From: a virus
IMG/VR virus record: IMGVR_UViG_3300030329_003436
Location: 1-64,000 of that record
Length of the DNA: 64,000 bases
Reading direction: 5' to 3' (one strand)
Shown: positions 45,529 to 56,500 of the stretch, piece by piece
Layout of the letters: the number at the start of each line of letters is the position of its first letter
How positions within the stretch are numbered: the stretch's first letter is position 1
Made by a program: the position numbers and the translations under genes
The notes under the pieces: generated by a model
Database searches by the model: none
What the model was told of the DNA's origin: nothing
Seen by the model: only the letters and a program-made list of their open reading frames with translations

Positions 45529-48027
45529 TTATGGCGTATCTACTCTAGTGTTGTTAGCATCAATTACATTTCCAAATGGGTATCTCAATGGAACGGTAGG
45601 ACTAGATATTCCATTAGTGGTATTAAACCATGTAGGATTATTTGTTTGAGTAGGCGCAGCGGCAGGCCAAACCCCTGCACCACCTACAGGCGGAACCCCA
45701 CCATTGGTTGCTTGAGTATAAGGCTCTTCAATCTCATAAACCCAAGATATGTCAAGCGTATAAGCTCCAGTTCTTGGATTCCAAGACTCCGTAGGGGAGT
45801 TCATGAATACTTTTGTCACGCCGTCTATTCCGGGTATTGGTCTAAACATATTCACCACCCTCATTAATGAGGTTTTCTGGCCAATGCTATTAGATGGCTT
45901 CTCTTTCATTGCATCAAGATATCCTACTTTGTACTTTTCTCCTGTAACTGGATGCACCTTTTCTGAAAAGCGAGGAACTCTAAGCTCTCCAGCTAGTTGT
46001 TCTTCACCCCATAAGTTTGTATCTCCAATCCTTGTCTTATCAAGACCTTCAACTTGGTTCGGGTTTGCGCTTCTAACAATTGAGATGTCATCATGTTGTC
46101 TGTCATCAAAAACAAATTCACTTATAGTATCTACTATACAGCTTATACTTAACCTTCTTTCCCATTGTGTTTGAGTATTTATATTTTGGAAAACCGGACC
46201 TCTTGTTCTACCGAGAACTAGATGGCTACCATAAACCTCTCCCGGCATCGTGTCGTTTACACTGATGTCCTCCGATAAGGCAAACGGTAAATATGTTTCG
46301 GGACCATTATTAAATGAGAACCCGTATGTTATAACACCCGTCAGTGGACTTAGACTGTTGCTAACGCTGGTCGGTTTTGGGTTAATTTTAACATCATATC
46401 TTCCAAGCCTATTAACAGAAGATTGTACAGTTTGATATAATGTTCTTTGGTAAAAGTTAAATCTTGCTTCTGCCGCTTGATATTTAGACTGGAATGTTGG
46501 TGCTAATGCAATTGTGGTTTGATTTCCGGGGTTTGTTGTTTTTGGAGCATCTGTATGGTCTCCTGTTGCACCCAAGTTATAATCAACATCGTCATCAGCC
46601 TCATAGTTCCAGTATATATCTTGTCTGTTTCCGTAGCTATCAATCCAAGAGGCGTTGTCAACAAGTCCTTCAATAGTGCCATTTATTGACACTTCAATAA
46701 TTGGACTGTCGCCTGACTCGTTTACAGACATTTCCATTGTTTCTAAAGCTATACTGTCTGCGGGTGCAACTATCCAATTTTCTGTTACAGTGAAACCACC
46801 TCCTAATTTGTCTACCTGTTGACTTCTTGTATAATTAAATCCTTTAAACGCATCTATACCTAGACCGTCTAAATTAATACCGCCTTTATCAAGGTCGTCA
46901 TTATCAAGGGTCATTAAACCAGACCCAAAACCCGGACCAAAAGACGTAGTATTTCCTTCTATCTGATTCATGCCTTTCAAGAACCAGTCTCCATACCTTA
47001 ATGTATCATACACAAAACCCCTAGCTTGTTGCCAAGCTTCTCTATTATATGTATCGTTTGGATTATAAGCCTTCCAAAAATGTACAGGTGTTGCAACAGT
47101 TGGATTATCTCCTCTAGAGACATCAGTATAATAGTCTGATGCGACTGCGGGTGTAACAGCCTCGGAAGCAAATTGTCCCTTGCCTACCGCACTAACAGTT
47201 CTAGTCATTTGATAAACTTTATGTGTTTTAAATATAGACTCCTCTAAGACATCTCCAAATGTACCTGAAGAAAATCCTGTTTCAAAGTCAACTACATTTC
47301 CATCCGCGTCTGTGTTTACAGCAGCGCTAGCAGTTCCGTCGCCAGCACCCCTCTCTGGATTGTCGGACCTTCTAATGGTTCTGCTTTCTGTTTCTTGTAT
47401 ATCCCAGCTTTCTTGAGCGTCTGATATCATCCAAGCAACTTCTTTGGCAGTGGCATGTCTCTGACCATTAATAAAACTGTCGTAATCACGCCAGTGCTGA
47501 TATAACAGTGTTTCCGCTGGCCCCCAGATAGTATCTGCTTCTAACTGAATGGTATACTGTGATATGTTTGGATTACCGGGATCATGAGAGGGAAAATCTA
47601 GACTCACAAATCTGGGATAGATAATCATCCCGTCAAAGCTTTGATTGTTGGGTGGGATTATATGTAATAAGCCACCCTCATTTCTTTTGGAGAAGAGATT
47701 CATTAAAAGCTTTTGCTTCGCCTGTATTGCTCTATACTCCCTTCCTTCTAGTTTGCCCCACGTAATTCTGTCATCACCCTTATCTCCGGTATCTAGAGAA
47801 CTTTTATCATCACTAAAAATTGCTCGCATCTCGCCTGTTGCGTCATCAAACGCAATATAGGGCGACCCCATGCCCGCCATGAGAGTTCCTTCAAGAGTAA
47901 TGCTGTAAGTTACTCCTAGTATTTCTCCACTACCTGATTTCGCAAAGTTTTTTGTTATATTTACAAATGGGGTGGGATGTATGAAATGCACCTCTGATGA
48001 ATTTGGATTTTGATATGATAGTGGCAT
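45529..48027 (-). CDS. Distal tail structural protein (832 aa)
   Basis: An 832-residue protein without the Cys/Trp modules. N-terminal FIHPTPFVNITKNF and LGVTYSITLEGTLMAGMGSP resemble a tail-tip beta-domain. The middle has KLLMNLFSKRNEGGLLHIIP. The C-terminus (NMFRPIPGIDGVTKVFMNSP, AYTLDISWVYEIEEPYT) ends in a Pro- and Asn-rich tail. It lies between the hub-like gene and the LamG-like gene; a distal-tail or baseplate role follows from position. AGGGGAT precedes the ATG. Confidence 0.68.
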   Translation of the reverse strand: MPLSYQNPNSSEVHFIHPTPFVNITKNFAKSGSGEILGVTYSITLEGTLMAGMGSPYIAFDDATGEMRAIFSDDKSSLDTGDKGDDRITWGKLEGREYRAIQAKQKLLMNLFSKRNEGGLLHIIPPNNQSFDGMIIYPRFVSLDFPSHDPGNPNISQYTIQLEADTIWGPAETLLYQHWRDYDSFINGQRHATAKEVAWMISDAQESWDIQETESRTIRRSDNPERGAGDGTASAAVNTDADGNVVDFETGFSSGTFGDVLEESIFKTHKVYQMTRTVSAVGKGQFASEAVTPAVASDYYTDVSRGDNPTVATPVHFWKAYNPNDTYNREAWQQARGFVYDTLRYGDWFLKGMNQIEGNTTSFGPGFGSGLMTLDNDDLDKGGINLDGLGIDAFKGFNYTRSQQVDKLGGGFTVTENWIVAPADSIALETMEMSVNESGDSPIIEVSINGTIEGLVDNASWIDSYGNRQDIYWNYEADDDVDYNLGATGDHTDAPKTTNPGNQTTIALAPTFQSKYQAAEARFNFYQRTLYQTVQSSVNRLGRYDVKINPKPTSVSNSLSPLTGVITYGFSFNNGPETYLPFALSEDISVNDTMPGEVYGSHLVLGRTRGPVFQNINTQTQWERRLSISCIVDTISEFVFDDRQHDDISIVRSANPNQVEGLDKTRIGDTNLWGEEQLAGELRVPRFSEKVHPVTGEKYKVGYLDAMKEKPSNSIGQKTSLMRVVNMFRPIPGIDGVTKVFMNSPTESWNPRTGAYTLDISWVYEIEEPYTQATNGGVPPVGGAGVWPAAAPTQTNNPTWFNTTNGISSPTVPLRYPFGNVIDANNTRVDTP

Positions 48028-48028
48028 T

Positions 48029-50569
48029 TTAATCCCCTTTGATTAATATTTTTAATATACCGCTTGGAGAAGCGATTGTATTTGGTATTGACAAATTCAT
48101 TGTTCCTGACGGTCTTGCAAGTCCAGTGGTAAATAGATTCATGCTATCGTTTGTGGTAATTGCGGGTAGTCCAGCAACAGAACCTATACCAGCCAAATCT
48201 CTTTGGTTCAAATATAGATTCATTATACCACTTGCATTTTGTCTAATTGGAGAATCAATAAAGAGTTTTATACTATTGTTTATAGCTGTAGTACTTTGTT
48301 GTGCAAAAAGATTAAGTGTGGCAGTTGGTTTTGTACCTTCCGTATACAGCAGTCTTCTATTATTTATAGTTCCAATACCAACGTTAGGCATAGCTAATAT
48401 CATTGTCCCGCTAGGAGTGCCTCTTCCGGGCGGTCCTAGTATATACAGATCTCTTGTGCTATTTAGGAATGGGTAGGATACAGTTGCGCCTAAAGTGTAT
48501 AAATCTGCCGTGCGTCTTGTTGATGTAAAATCGTCAACTTTTGCATACAGATTCATAGCGGCGGCACTCATACCACCCTTGGAGAACAAGTTCATTGTTC
48601 TATTTGTAATTACAGACGCGCCAGCCGTGATAAAACCATGGCCAGTATCTCCTAATGCCGAAGATGATTCCTTCTTCACAAAGAGGTTCATACTTGCGGC
48701 GGCAACATCGGCGTCTACAAATAGATTCATATCACTGTTGATTGCCGTGACAGTTGTACCTCTAGTAAATAGATTCGGGCCATTTAGACTTAAACTATTA
48801 AAAGTTTCAAAACTACTGTATTTTACTCTTGTTGAATATATCTTAAATTCGCCGTCATATGGAAAATCAGCTTTTGGGTATACTACAGTAAGGTTTAGTT
48901 TATGATTTGCAAAAGCGTTAAAGAAAGATAAACCATCTTTACCATATATAACGTCAGGCATATCAGCGCTAAACGTAAGCTTGGTCTTTCCTCCAGAAGG
49001 AACATACTTATAGCCGCCAGCCCAATTAACGTTAAGACCAGACGCTGCTGTAGCTGTTTTGTTTGTTATTGATGCGTAAATATCCGCACCACTTGGATGA
49101 TTAGTTGAGTTCTCTACCCAAGCCTCTACGGTTAAACCGGTAAGCTGGAAAAAATTTGTTGGAGGATTAACAAGATCAAAACTGAGTACGGAAGATACGG
49201 CGTTCTTGGTAGGTGTTCTTACAAGACTGCCACAGTCACCACTTGCCTTATTGTAGTTATATAGAGCAAAAGCACCGCCTTTGGTATTGGTGCCATCTAC
49301 TCCAGACTCCACAGAGAGTTCAATATACTCAGTATCTAAAGCGTCAAATGCGCCCGTTCCTGTCTCGGTGGTTGGCCAGAAATCGTCACTTCCACCAAAA
49401 GCCTGACCGTCAAATGCCCCACCTGTTGGCGAACCAAGTTCCTCAACAAAGTTTCCAAGACGATAGATAGAGTTATAGAAGTTCTTAATGTCTTTATCTT
49501 TTAGGCCACTACCCATGACAGCAAGTTCGTCAAACCATCCACGGAAACCCTGCTCCAAGAAGGGGCGATGTTTCTTGCCTACCATAATCTCAGTATGGGC
49601 GCACGAGGAAGTGTCTCTGGAAAAACTCCCTGATGAACCTTCCAGATTGCCATTAACATAGATCCTCAGTTGTCCTTCGTCATATTTTCCTATGACATGG
49701 GTTGGGAACCTGTAGGAATCAAACCTATTAAGGGTTCTGGCATATCTTGCGGTGTTTACCCCGGACACGCTTTGATCCGCGCGAATATAATACCTTCCGT
49801 CGTAATCACACCCCATTATAATGTTGGCTGGGTCTTCTTTGTGTTGCGACATGAAGATGGAGTTAGTGGGTTCGCCACTGGGGAGAATCTTTGCGTAAGC
49901 TGTGTAATCACCACAAAGGTTAACACCACTACCGAGATTAAGGTGGGCATCTTTAGAAAGGTACAAGGCTCTTGCGGGGATTGCATCTCTACCCACTTCA
50001 CATCTTAAAGCACCGCCTTCGTACCATTGGGCATGTCCACCCGTGGTGGTATACTGGATTGTGGTAGCCGACCCTACGCATGTTCCTGCGTCCGTATCCG
50101 AGTCTGACTCCCCGATACGTGTTGGAGCAACCGGATTACATCCTACCGCTGCCGAACATTCACTTGTTAGCGCGGACCATTCTCCCGACCATGTTCCACC
50201 ACAAGCGTCACACTCTGTTTTTGTGGTTTCTGACCCCATACAGGTTCCACCTGAACAAGAACTGCCTGTCCATTGCCAATCGCCATCCTTACCAGAGCAG
50301 TCGTCACCTTCTGATGCAGTTCCACTACCCGGAATACTGACAACAGGACTTCCGCCATAGACACCACTACCTTCTAGCGGTAAAAACCTTCCACCAGCTT
50401 CACTAAACTTAGACTTTATTTCTTTGTAATAATTGCCTCGCCAGTAACCATAGTCGCGGTTTTTCTCACCGGCATCATTAATAGTTCCGCTAGGTGCGAG
50501 CGCCTTCTCACCGGCGTTTGACACACCGGCTAGAATGACTAATCCTACATTACCATTTATTGATGCCAT
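48029..50569 (-). CDS. Tail protein with LamG-like domain and MNLF repeats (846 aa)
   Basis: An 846-residue protein in four parts. Residues 1-80 are a conserved-looking start (NVGLVILAGVSNAGEKALAP, DYGYWRGNYYKEIKSKFSEA). Residues about 85-180 are Cys-rich and include one Cys/Trp module (TKTECDACGGTWSGEWS). Residues about 200-380 are a LamG/concanavalin-like carbohydrate-binding fold (VIGKYDEGQLRIYVNGNLEG, GWFDELAVM). Residues about 580-846 are a run of short beta repeats (xMNLFxxx). It probably adheres to a surface sugar at the tail tip. It begins 15 bases after the tape-measure stop. Confidence 0.75.
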   Translation of the reverse strand: MASINGNVGLVILAGVSNAGEKALAPSGTINDAGEKNRDYGYWRGNYYKEIKSKFSEAGGRFLPLEGSGVYGGSPVVSIPGSGTASEGDDCSGKDGDWQWTGSSCSGGTCMGSETTKTECDACGGTWSGEWSALTSECSAAVGCNPVAPTRIGESDSDTDAGTCVGSATTIQYTTTGGHAQWYEGGALRCEVGRDAIPARALYLSKDAHLNLGSGVNLCGDYTAYAKILPSGEPTNSIFMSQHKEDPANIIMGCDYDGRYYIRADQSVSGVNTARYARTLNRFDSYRFPTHVIGKYDEGQLRIYVNGNLEGSSGSFSRDTSSCAHTEIMVGKKHRPFLEQGFRGWFDELAVMGSGLKDKDIKNFYNSIYRLGNFVEELGSPTGGAFDGQAFGGSDDFWPTTETGTGAFDALDTEYIELSVESGVDGTNTKGGAFALYNYNKASGDCGSLVRTPTKNAVSSVLSFDLVNPPTNFFQLTGLTVEAWVENSTNHPSGADIYASITNKTATAASGLNVNWAGGYKYVPSGGKTKLTFSADMPDVIYGKDGLSFFNAFANHKLNLTVVYPKADFPYDGEFKIYSTRVKYSSFETFNSLSLNGPNLFTRGTTVTAINSDMNLFVDADVAAASMNLFVKKESSSALGDTGHGFITAGASVITNRTMNLFSKGGMSAAAMNLYAKVDDFTSTRRTADLYTLGATVSYPFLNSTRDLYILGPPGRGTPSGTMILAMPNVGIGTINNRRLLYTEGTKPTATLNLFAQQSTTAINNSIKLFIDSPIRQNASGIMNLYLNQRDLAGIGSVAGLPAITTNDSMNLFTTGLARPSGTMNLSIPNTIASPSGILKILIKGD
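48041..48830 (-). repeat. MNLF-type short beta repeats in the LamG-like protein
   Basis: About a dozen degenerate units built on x-M-N-L-F/Y or a variant (NLF, DLY, ILA, KLF), separated by 10-25 residues rich in Ser, Thr, Ala and Gly: SDMNLFVD, ASMNLFVK, RTMNLFSK, AAMNLYAK, TADLYTLG, TRDLYILG, GTMILAMP, ATLNLFAQ, NSIKLFID, GIMNLYLN, DSMNLFTT, GTMNLSIP, GILKILIK. On the plus strand this appears as recurring AGATTCAT. The periodicity suggests a stacked beta fold. Confidence 0.75.
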
Positions 50570-50584
50570 TTAATGATCCTGCTA

Positions 50585-53500
50585 TTATTGCCCCATTGGT
50601 CCCAAGGGGGTTTTAGTGAACGTGCTTTGTCTTCCTATTTGGGGGAAGTGTTTTGCGAGCATGTCATTGATACCCTTTGTAATCTGATTATCTACCATGT
50701 TCCCAACACTGCCTTTTATATTGGCGAGTGTTTCTGCGGCAGGTATATGTACAACAACATCAACTTTTCCTCCTACCTGTACACTAAACCCTTTGCCTAA
50801 TACTTCGCCCAGTCTATCTATGTGTCCAGAAAATCTGTTTACACTTGCATCAAAAGCGCTACTATCAAGAGACACACCCATGCCTCCATTTGCAAGATAT
50901 GCAGTCCCACCCTTACTAAAACCTTTTGCCATGCCTTTTGCACCTTGAGAATTTAAAGCCTTCAAGAATGGAATACCGACAGACTTAACTGCTTGTCTCC
51001 TTACAACAAACTCTCCCGGTGTTAACATGGCAGGAACCGTGTCAGTTCCTCGTGGTATAAATCTTCCGCCGCTTGCATATACTACACCGCCACTAGCCTT
51101 GTTTTGCGTAAATTTCTCGGCTCTCTGTTCAGCTTGTTTTGCGGTTTCTTTACTTTTGTTAATATTTTGCGTAGCCTCTTCTATCCTCTCTGCCGCATCT
51201 TCAACGGACTCTTTCAATTTTCCAAAACTATCATTCATGGATATTTTTTCTAAATCTTCATATATGTCGGCTGCAAATTTTTCATTTCTAAATTTCGCCA
51301 TTTCTCCCCGTTTGAAACCAGCATCTCCCATGTCGCGTTGAAAATTTTCCTTCGCCGTTTCTAATTCTTCCTTAACATCAGTAGCTCTCCCCGCCATAAA
51401 TGTTTCAAAGTGTTCAAAAATTTCATCCATTTCTTCATTCATGCTTGCCAGCCCTTGCGCGCCGCCAACACCAGTTGTTTTCCATTTCTCGAAGCCTGCC
51501 ATAACTTCATCAACTACCTTCTGCTGCTCGTCTCCAGTAGTACCCTGCGCAGATAACCTATTTCTAGTTTGAAGTTCTAAATCTTTCTCCATAGTTTCTA
51601 AGAATCTACTAGCTTCGGAAATGTCACCGATGTTGTTGTCATCCATCCAGCCGAAACCGAAAGCACCTTGATTGTCACCATAAGCGTCCTTTGTATAATC
51701 AAAGAAGTTTTTGCCGCCCTTAACAACTTCAGCCGCTCCCTCAGCAGTCCGAATCCGTTCTGATGCATTGGCAAACATGTCAATATTTTCCTGTTGACCT
51801 TTCATCGCCTTTATTGCAGCAGTTCTATCTGCGTCACTCATTGCATCGAACCTGTCTTTTCCAACGACCTTTTTGAGGGTTTCTGACATACGCTCCATTC
51901 TGTCGTTTGCGTCACCCATCGCTGCTTCTTGCGAAGCCTTCTCTTTTTGCTCTCTTGTTTGGAATTTCTCTTCAAGTATTTTTTGGAATTTTACAAGGAA
52001 GTTTTCGTGTATAGTAGTTAAAACTTTATTTAACTCATCACGATCTTGCTTAAGAGGTTCAATAAGCGCATCAGCAGCAGTTTCACCCTCTCGCATGATA
52101 CCTTTAGCCTCCTCAATTTTGTCCTTTTCTTCTTGTGTGGCCTCAAGACCCATCCTACCTCTGGCTTGTGAAGTTCCCCATGAAGGTCCACCAACGCCTG
52201 TAGCAAAGTTTCCTAATAATTGCTCCATCATCTGTTGTCTAGTTTGACCGGTAGCAGCAAAGATTTGGTTTTCATTCATAGAATTTAATAACTGCTGCAC
52301 TCCACGCCTATCTTCTCCAGATAGGGCTTCTAGTCCTCTAGGATCAGATAATGCTCTTTGCAGATTATTAACACTGTCTGCCCACTTTTCACGGTCTTCA
52401 TCAGTACCAAAAGCAAGATCTTCCATGGTCTTTTCTTTAGAAGCTCGTATTTCTTGAAGTCGAGTAAGTTCCTCTGTTACTGCACTAAGCCGTTCTTGAA
52501 TATTGGTATAGCTTTTAAGCGCGCCTTCTACCTGCTTGTATTGCTTTTTAAGGTTATCATTTTCTTTTTGTGCTTCAGCAAACTTGTCACCAAGCTTCTC
52601 AGTCTCTTCCCCTGTTGAGCCTGTTGTAGCACCAAAGTTTGAAAGTCTATTATTAGATTCATTTATACGCTGTTTTAATGATAGCAACTCTTGACCTAGA
52701 TCATCAGCCCCAACCAATCCTGTTCCGCCTTTAGCTTTAGCTATATCAGTTCCGCCAAGCTGAATCTGCTGTTTTCTAATTTCGACAGCTCGGAAGTCTG
52801 CTTGCGTGATATCTCTGCCCTCCATTTTGGCGAGCCTTTTTTCGTTAGACCACTGCATGCTTACAACGCCCTTTTGGGCTTCGATGATATCCATTTCAAC
52901 TTTTCTACGTTCTGCATAAGCTTGGGCTAATTGCGTATTAAACGTATCAAATAACTTGGCCGTCTCTTCAAAAGCCTGTCGCATTGGTTCAAAACCACTA
53001 GCCAGATCCTCTTGTATTGAGGCACCAGCCTCCTCAAAAGCTTCATTGAAGTCTTTACCACCTTCAACCTCTGCTGTAGCAGCGTCCAGTCTAGCCTTAA
53101 TTTTCTTCTTGAGGTGTTGCGGAAGTTCGTCAAACGTACCTCCTCCAAATTGTAGATCAATATCGTCTTTAAGCCTGTCCATGACCCGCTTGCCCATAGA
53201 TTGGCCTTCAATCTTTCCACGGTCTTTTTCAGCCCCCAAAGCGCCGGTTATATTACTCATTATTTTTTGCGCGCCAAGCATGTCTGTTGCCATGGCCCCG
53301 CCACCGGTTCCCATTTCACCAGCGATATTCTTGACCCTTTCCTCAAAAGCTGCTTGTTCACTTTTTGTGCTAATAGCGGCAACTTCAGCGGAAGAGAACC
53401 TACCTCCCATCTTTCCAGCGGTAACAGCTCCGTCCATGTTAGAAGACAGGTTAGCCATTCTGTTATCAACAGCTTCAACAGAAGCTCCCATGCTCGTAAC

Positions 53501-56500
53501 GGCATCAGAAACCTCAATGGATTTCATAAGATTTTCAGTAGACGCTTTAACAGCCTCGTCAAATTCCTTCATAGCCTGAGTGACTTTATAGTGAGCTTCA
53601 GCCTCTGCCATTACCTGAGACCTAAGTTCAGCCGTGGTTTTGCCTTGCATCCTTGCGTGGTCACTGAGAGTTGTTCCGCTCTTTTCAAGATTGCTTTCAA
53701 AGTCTTTAAAACTTTGCTGTGCAAATCTTACTGAAGCAGCATCTTCTCCTTCTACTTCTTCCTGAATAACCCTGCCTGTTGCTGTTGTTTTTACTCTTAT
53801 TGCCGTTCCTTCTTCACTTCTTTTAATTTCCGCATCTTGTTTTTCAAAAGCGGCAGCTTGTGCAAATGCTACAATCTGAGGGCTGGCTTCTTTTAAAGCA
53901 ATTTTAAATTCTTCAAGAGCCTGAACAGATTCCTCAGAAGCATGTTTATCCCAGAACCAACCATTCTGCACAAGCTCCCCAGCTCTTTTAGAGGCAGCAT
54001 CATTGGCTCTACTATAATCCCTAAGAACCGATTCTGTAGTCTTCAAGCCTTTTTCATGATCGGTTAATGATTTTTCCCAAGCTGTGGCTGCGGCGTTAAA
54101 TTCTAGTCTTGAAATGTCTTCTAGCGCTTGCGAAGTTCCATTTATTGCACTTGTGAACCAACCGAATGCTCCGCCCACCGCTGAACCAACAGCAGCGCCA
54201 ACCGCTGCCCCAAGGGGGCCACCAATCATCCCTACAAGACCACCAACAATCCCTCCAACTGTCGATCCAGTAGAAGCATCGCTTACCTTCTCCTGTGTTA
54301 TTAGAGCCTGCTGCTCACCTGCGGTTAAAGCCCTACCACTCTCCTCTGCCTGTGTCATCATTGCTTGCGCTTGATTTTTTAGCGATCCAGCGTAGCTTGC
54401 TAAAGCAATATCTGCTATAGCAGCCGCCGCTCCTAATGCGCTTAAAGCTTTTGCCGCTTTTGGCCCCACGTTGGCCATTGTACGAGCAAATTTACCCATG
54501 CCCTGAGCGGTTTTTTGTGTTGCTGTATTTAATCCGTGTAATATTTTGCTACTACCCCTTGTGTGGCCAAGTCTTCCGGCCTCAGAAGCGGCAAAGCCTG
54601 CCCGCCCCGAAACTGATTTTATATTTGGGCCGAACCTGCCGTACAACTTCCTCGCTTCACCTCGTCGAACGATCTTTCCGGGCGAGTCGCCCATACCCAT
54701 AGCAATATTAGGACCGCCGCTTCTACCGGCACGGAAAGATTCTAGGGTTCCTCTTCCATAACCACCAATCCTTTGTCCAAACCCAGTCATTGCACCTCTG
54801 GCTTTTTTTGCAGCAACTCCAGCTCCACCCACTCCAGCACCAGTAAGTAGAGCTTTACCCCAACCAAAAGTTCCTGCTGCTATGTCAGCCAGTTTGCCAC
54901 CAAACATTTTAAGACCGCTCATGAGACCCGCCATGTCCATTTCCCGCACAATGCTAAACATCTGCATCGCGGTAGCGGCCATAACGGTTGAGTCAATTAA
55001 AAAATGCATAGAATCTGAGGCGCCAAATACACTGTCGGCAAATTGAGTGGCTATTCCACCAAGAACAGACCATTTCGTATAAACCATCAGTCCTGTTTGA
55101 GCTATATTGCCCAATACGGGTAGCATTTCTCCCATAGCATGTTTTATGCCACCAGCAGAATCTTTAACACCGTCTAAAGCTTCAGTACCCTCTTTAGCCG
55201 TGCCACTAAATCCCCCCATCACCCCTTGGAGCATAGCAAACTGCATTATAATGCTAGTTAGGTCTAAACCACCGCCGCCACCTCCGACTTCTAGGAATCC
55301 ACCACCACCAACAACGCCGCCATCGGCCATCTTGTTCATACTATATAGATTGCCGTAGCCTATACTTTGGGCTGACTTCTTATTGATTACAAACTCGCCG
55401 GGAGTTAGAAGAGAAGGAACGGTGTCTGTGCCATGACCAGTTATCCCACCCGCAGCGTTATGTTGAGTGCCTCGCACGCCGCCGGTTGTTTTCGGCTGCA
55501 CCGTAAAAGCGTCTATATGTCTTAATGTTGCAGCAGTAGGAATAAATTCAGCAACTGAGCCGATTCTAAAATGATCGTCTCCATGAGTGGCTTTTTTACC
55601 TGTAAGAAAGCCTTCCTCGTTTAAAAATCTATGTCTGTATAGCTTATTGGCCATAAGAGAATCGCTGTGAGACTTCGCACTAATTGCTGCGTCTCCAATT
55701 GCACCACCAAGAGTGCCATCCAAAGGAGGACTTGATCCTTTGAATTTGGTTAGTTTTTTCGACCCAGCTAACAGGGCTTCCCAAGCTCGACCCTGTTCCG
55801 TTAGGTCTCCCGTCTTTCTTGCTTGTTTATAGCGAGTTGCAAGAGCTGGATATTTCTGCAATGTTGAGGCATGAAAACCGACAGGTTTGTGAGTGTTCTG
55901 TGCGGTAAAAGTATCATCAAGACCAAATTGATTAATTAGATCACCGCTTTTTTTCCAAGGCACCCCTCTTTCTTTATCCCAATCTCTACCAGCTTTACGG
56001 TTGAATAAGTCTCCAACACCTCTACGATAAGGACGAAGATCGCTTCCCTTAGCGGTTACAGAACCGCCTTTGGCATACCTATTCATGCTAGCAAGTCTGC
56101 CAGCACCAATACTATTAACAGCACTTTTACGAAGAACAAACTCACCACTTTCTAATAGCGCCGGAACCGTATCGCCATTACCCTTGCCCGGAACCAATCC
56201 ACCACTAGAAAAACGACTAACCCTACCGCCAAATTGTTTACCGGCAGCTCCATCGCCGCCGCCAAAAATCCTCCCAAAGCCAAATTTAGCTATCTTAACC
56301 GCGCCCAATGTAGCAAGCATGGGAAGGATGGGGGCGAGCGTGTCTCCGATTTTAACCAACGCATCAGCTAACTTAAGAGCGCCGCTAGCAAGAACCTGAA
56401 AAGCTTTGGATTCAACGATGCTACGGAATAGTTCTTTTACGTCTTCAGTGAGTTTTTGAATTTGTATCGCTAATGAGGCTTGGGCGGTAATAGCGTCCCT

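Noticed and set aside
53201-53734. Plus-strand frames within the tape measure gene
   Set aside because: They are antisense shadows of a strongly supported protein, without ribosome sites.
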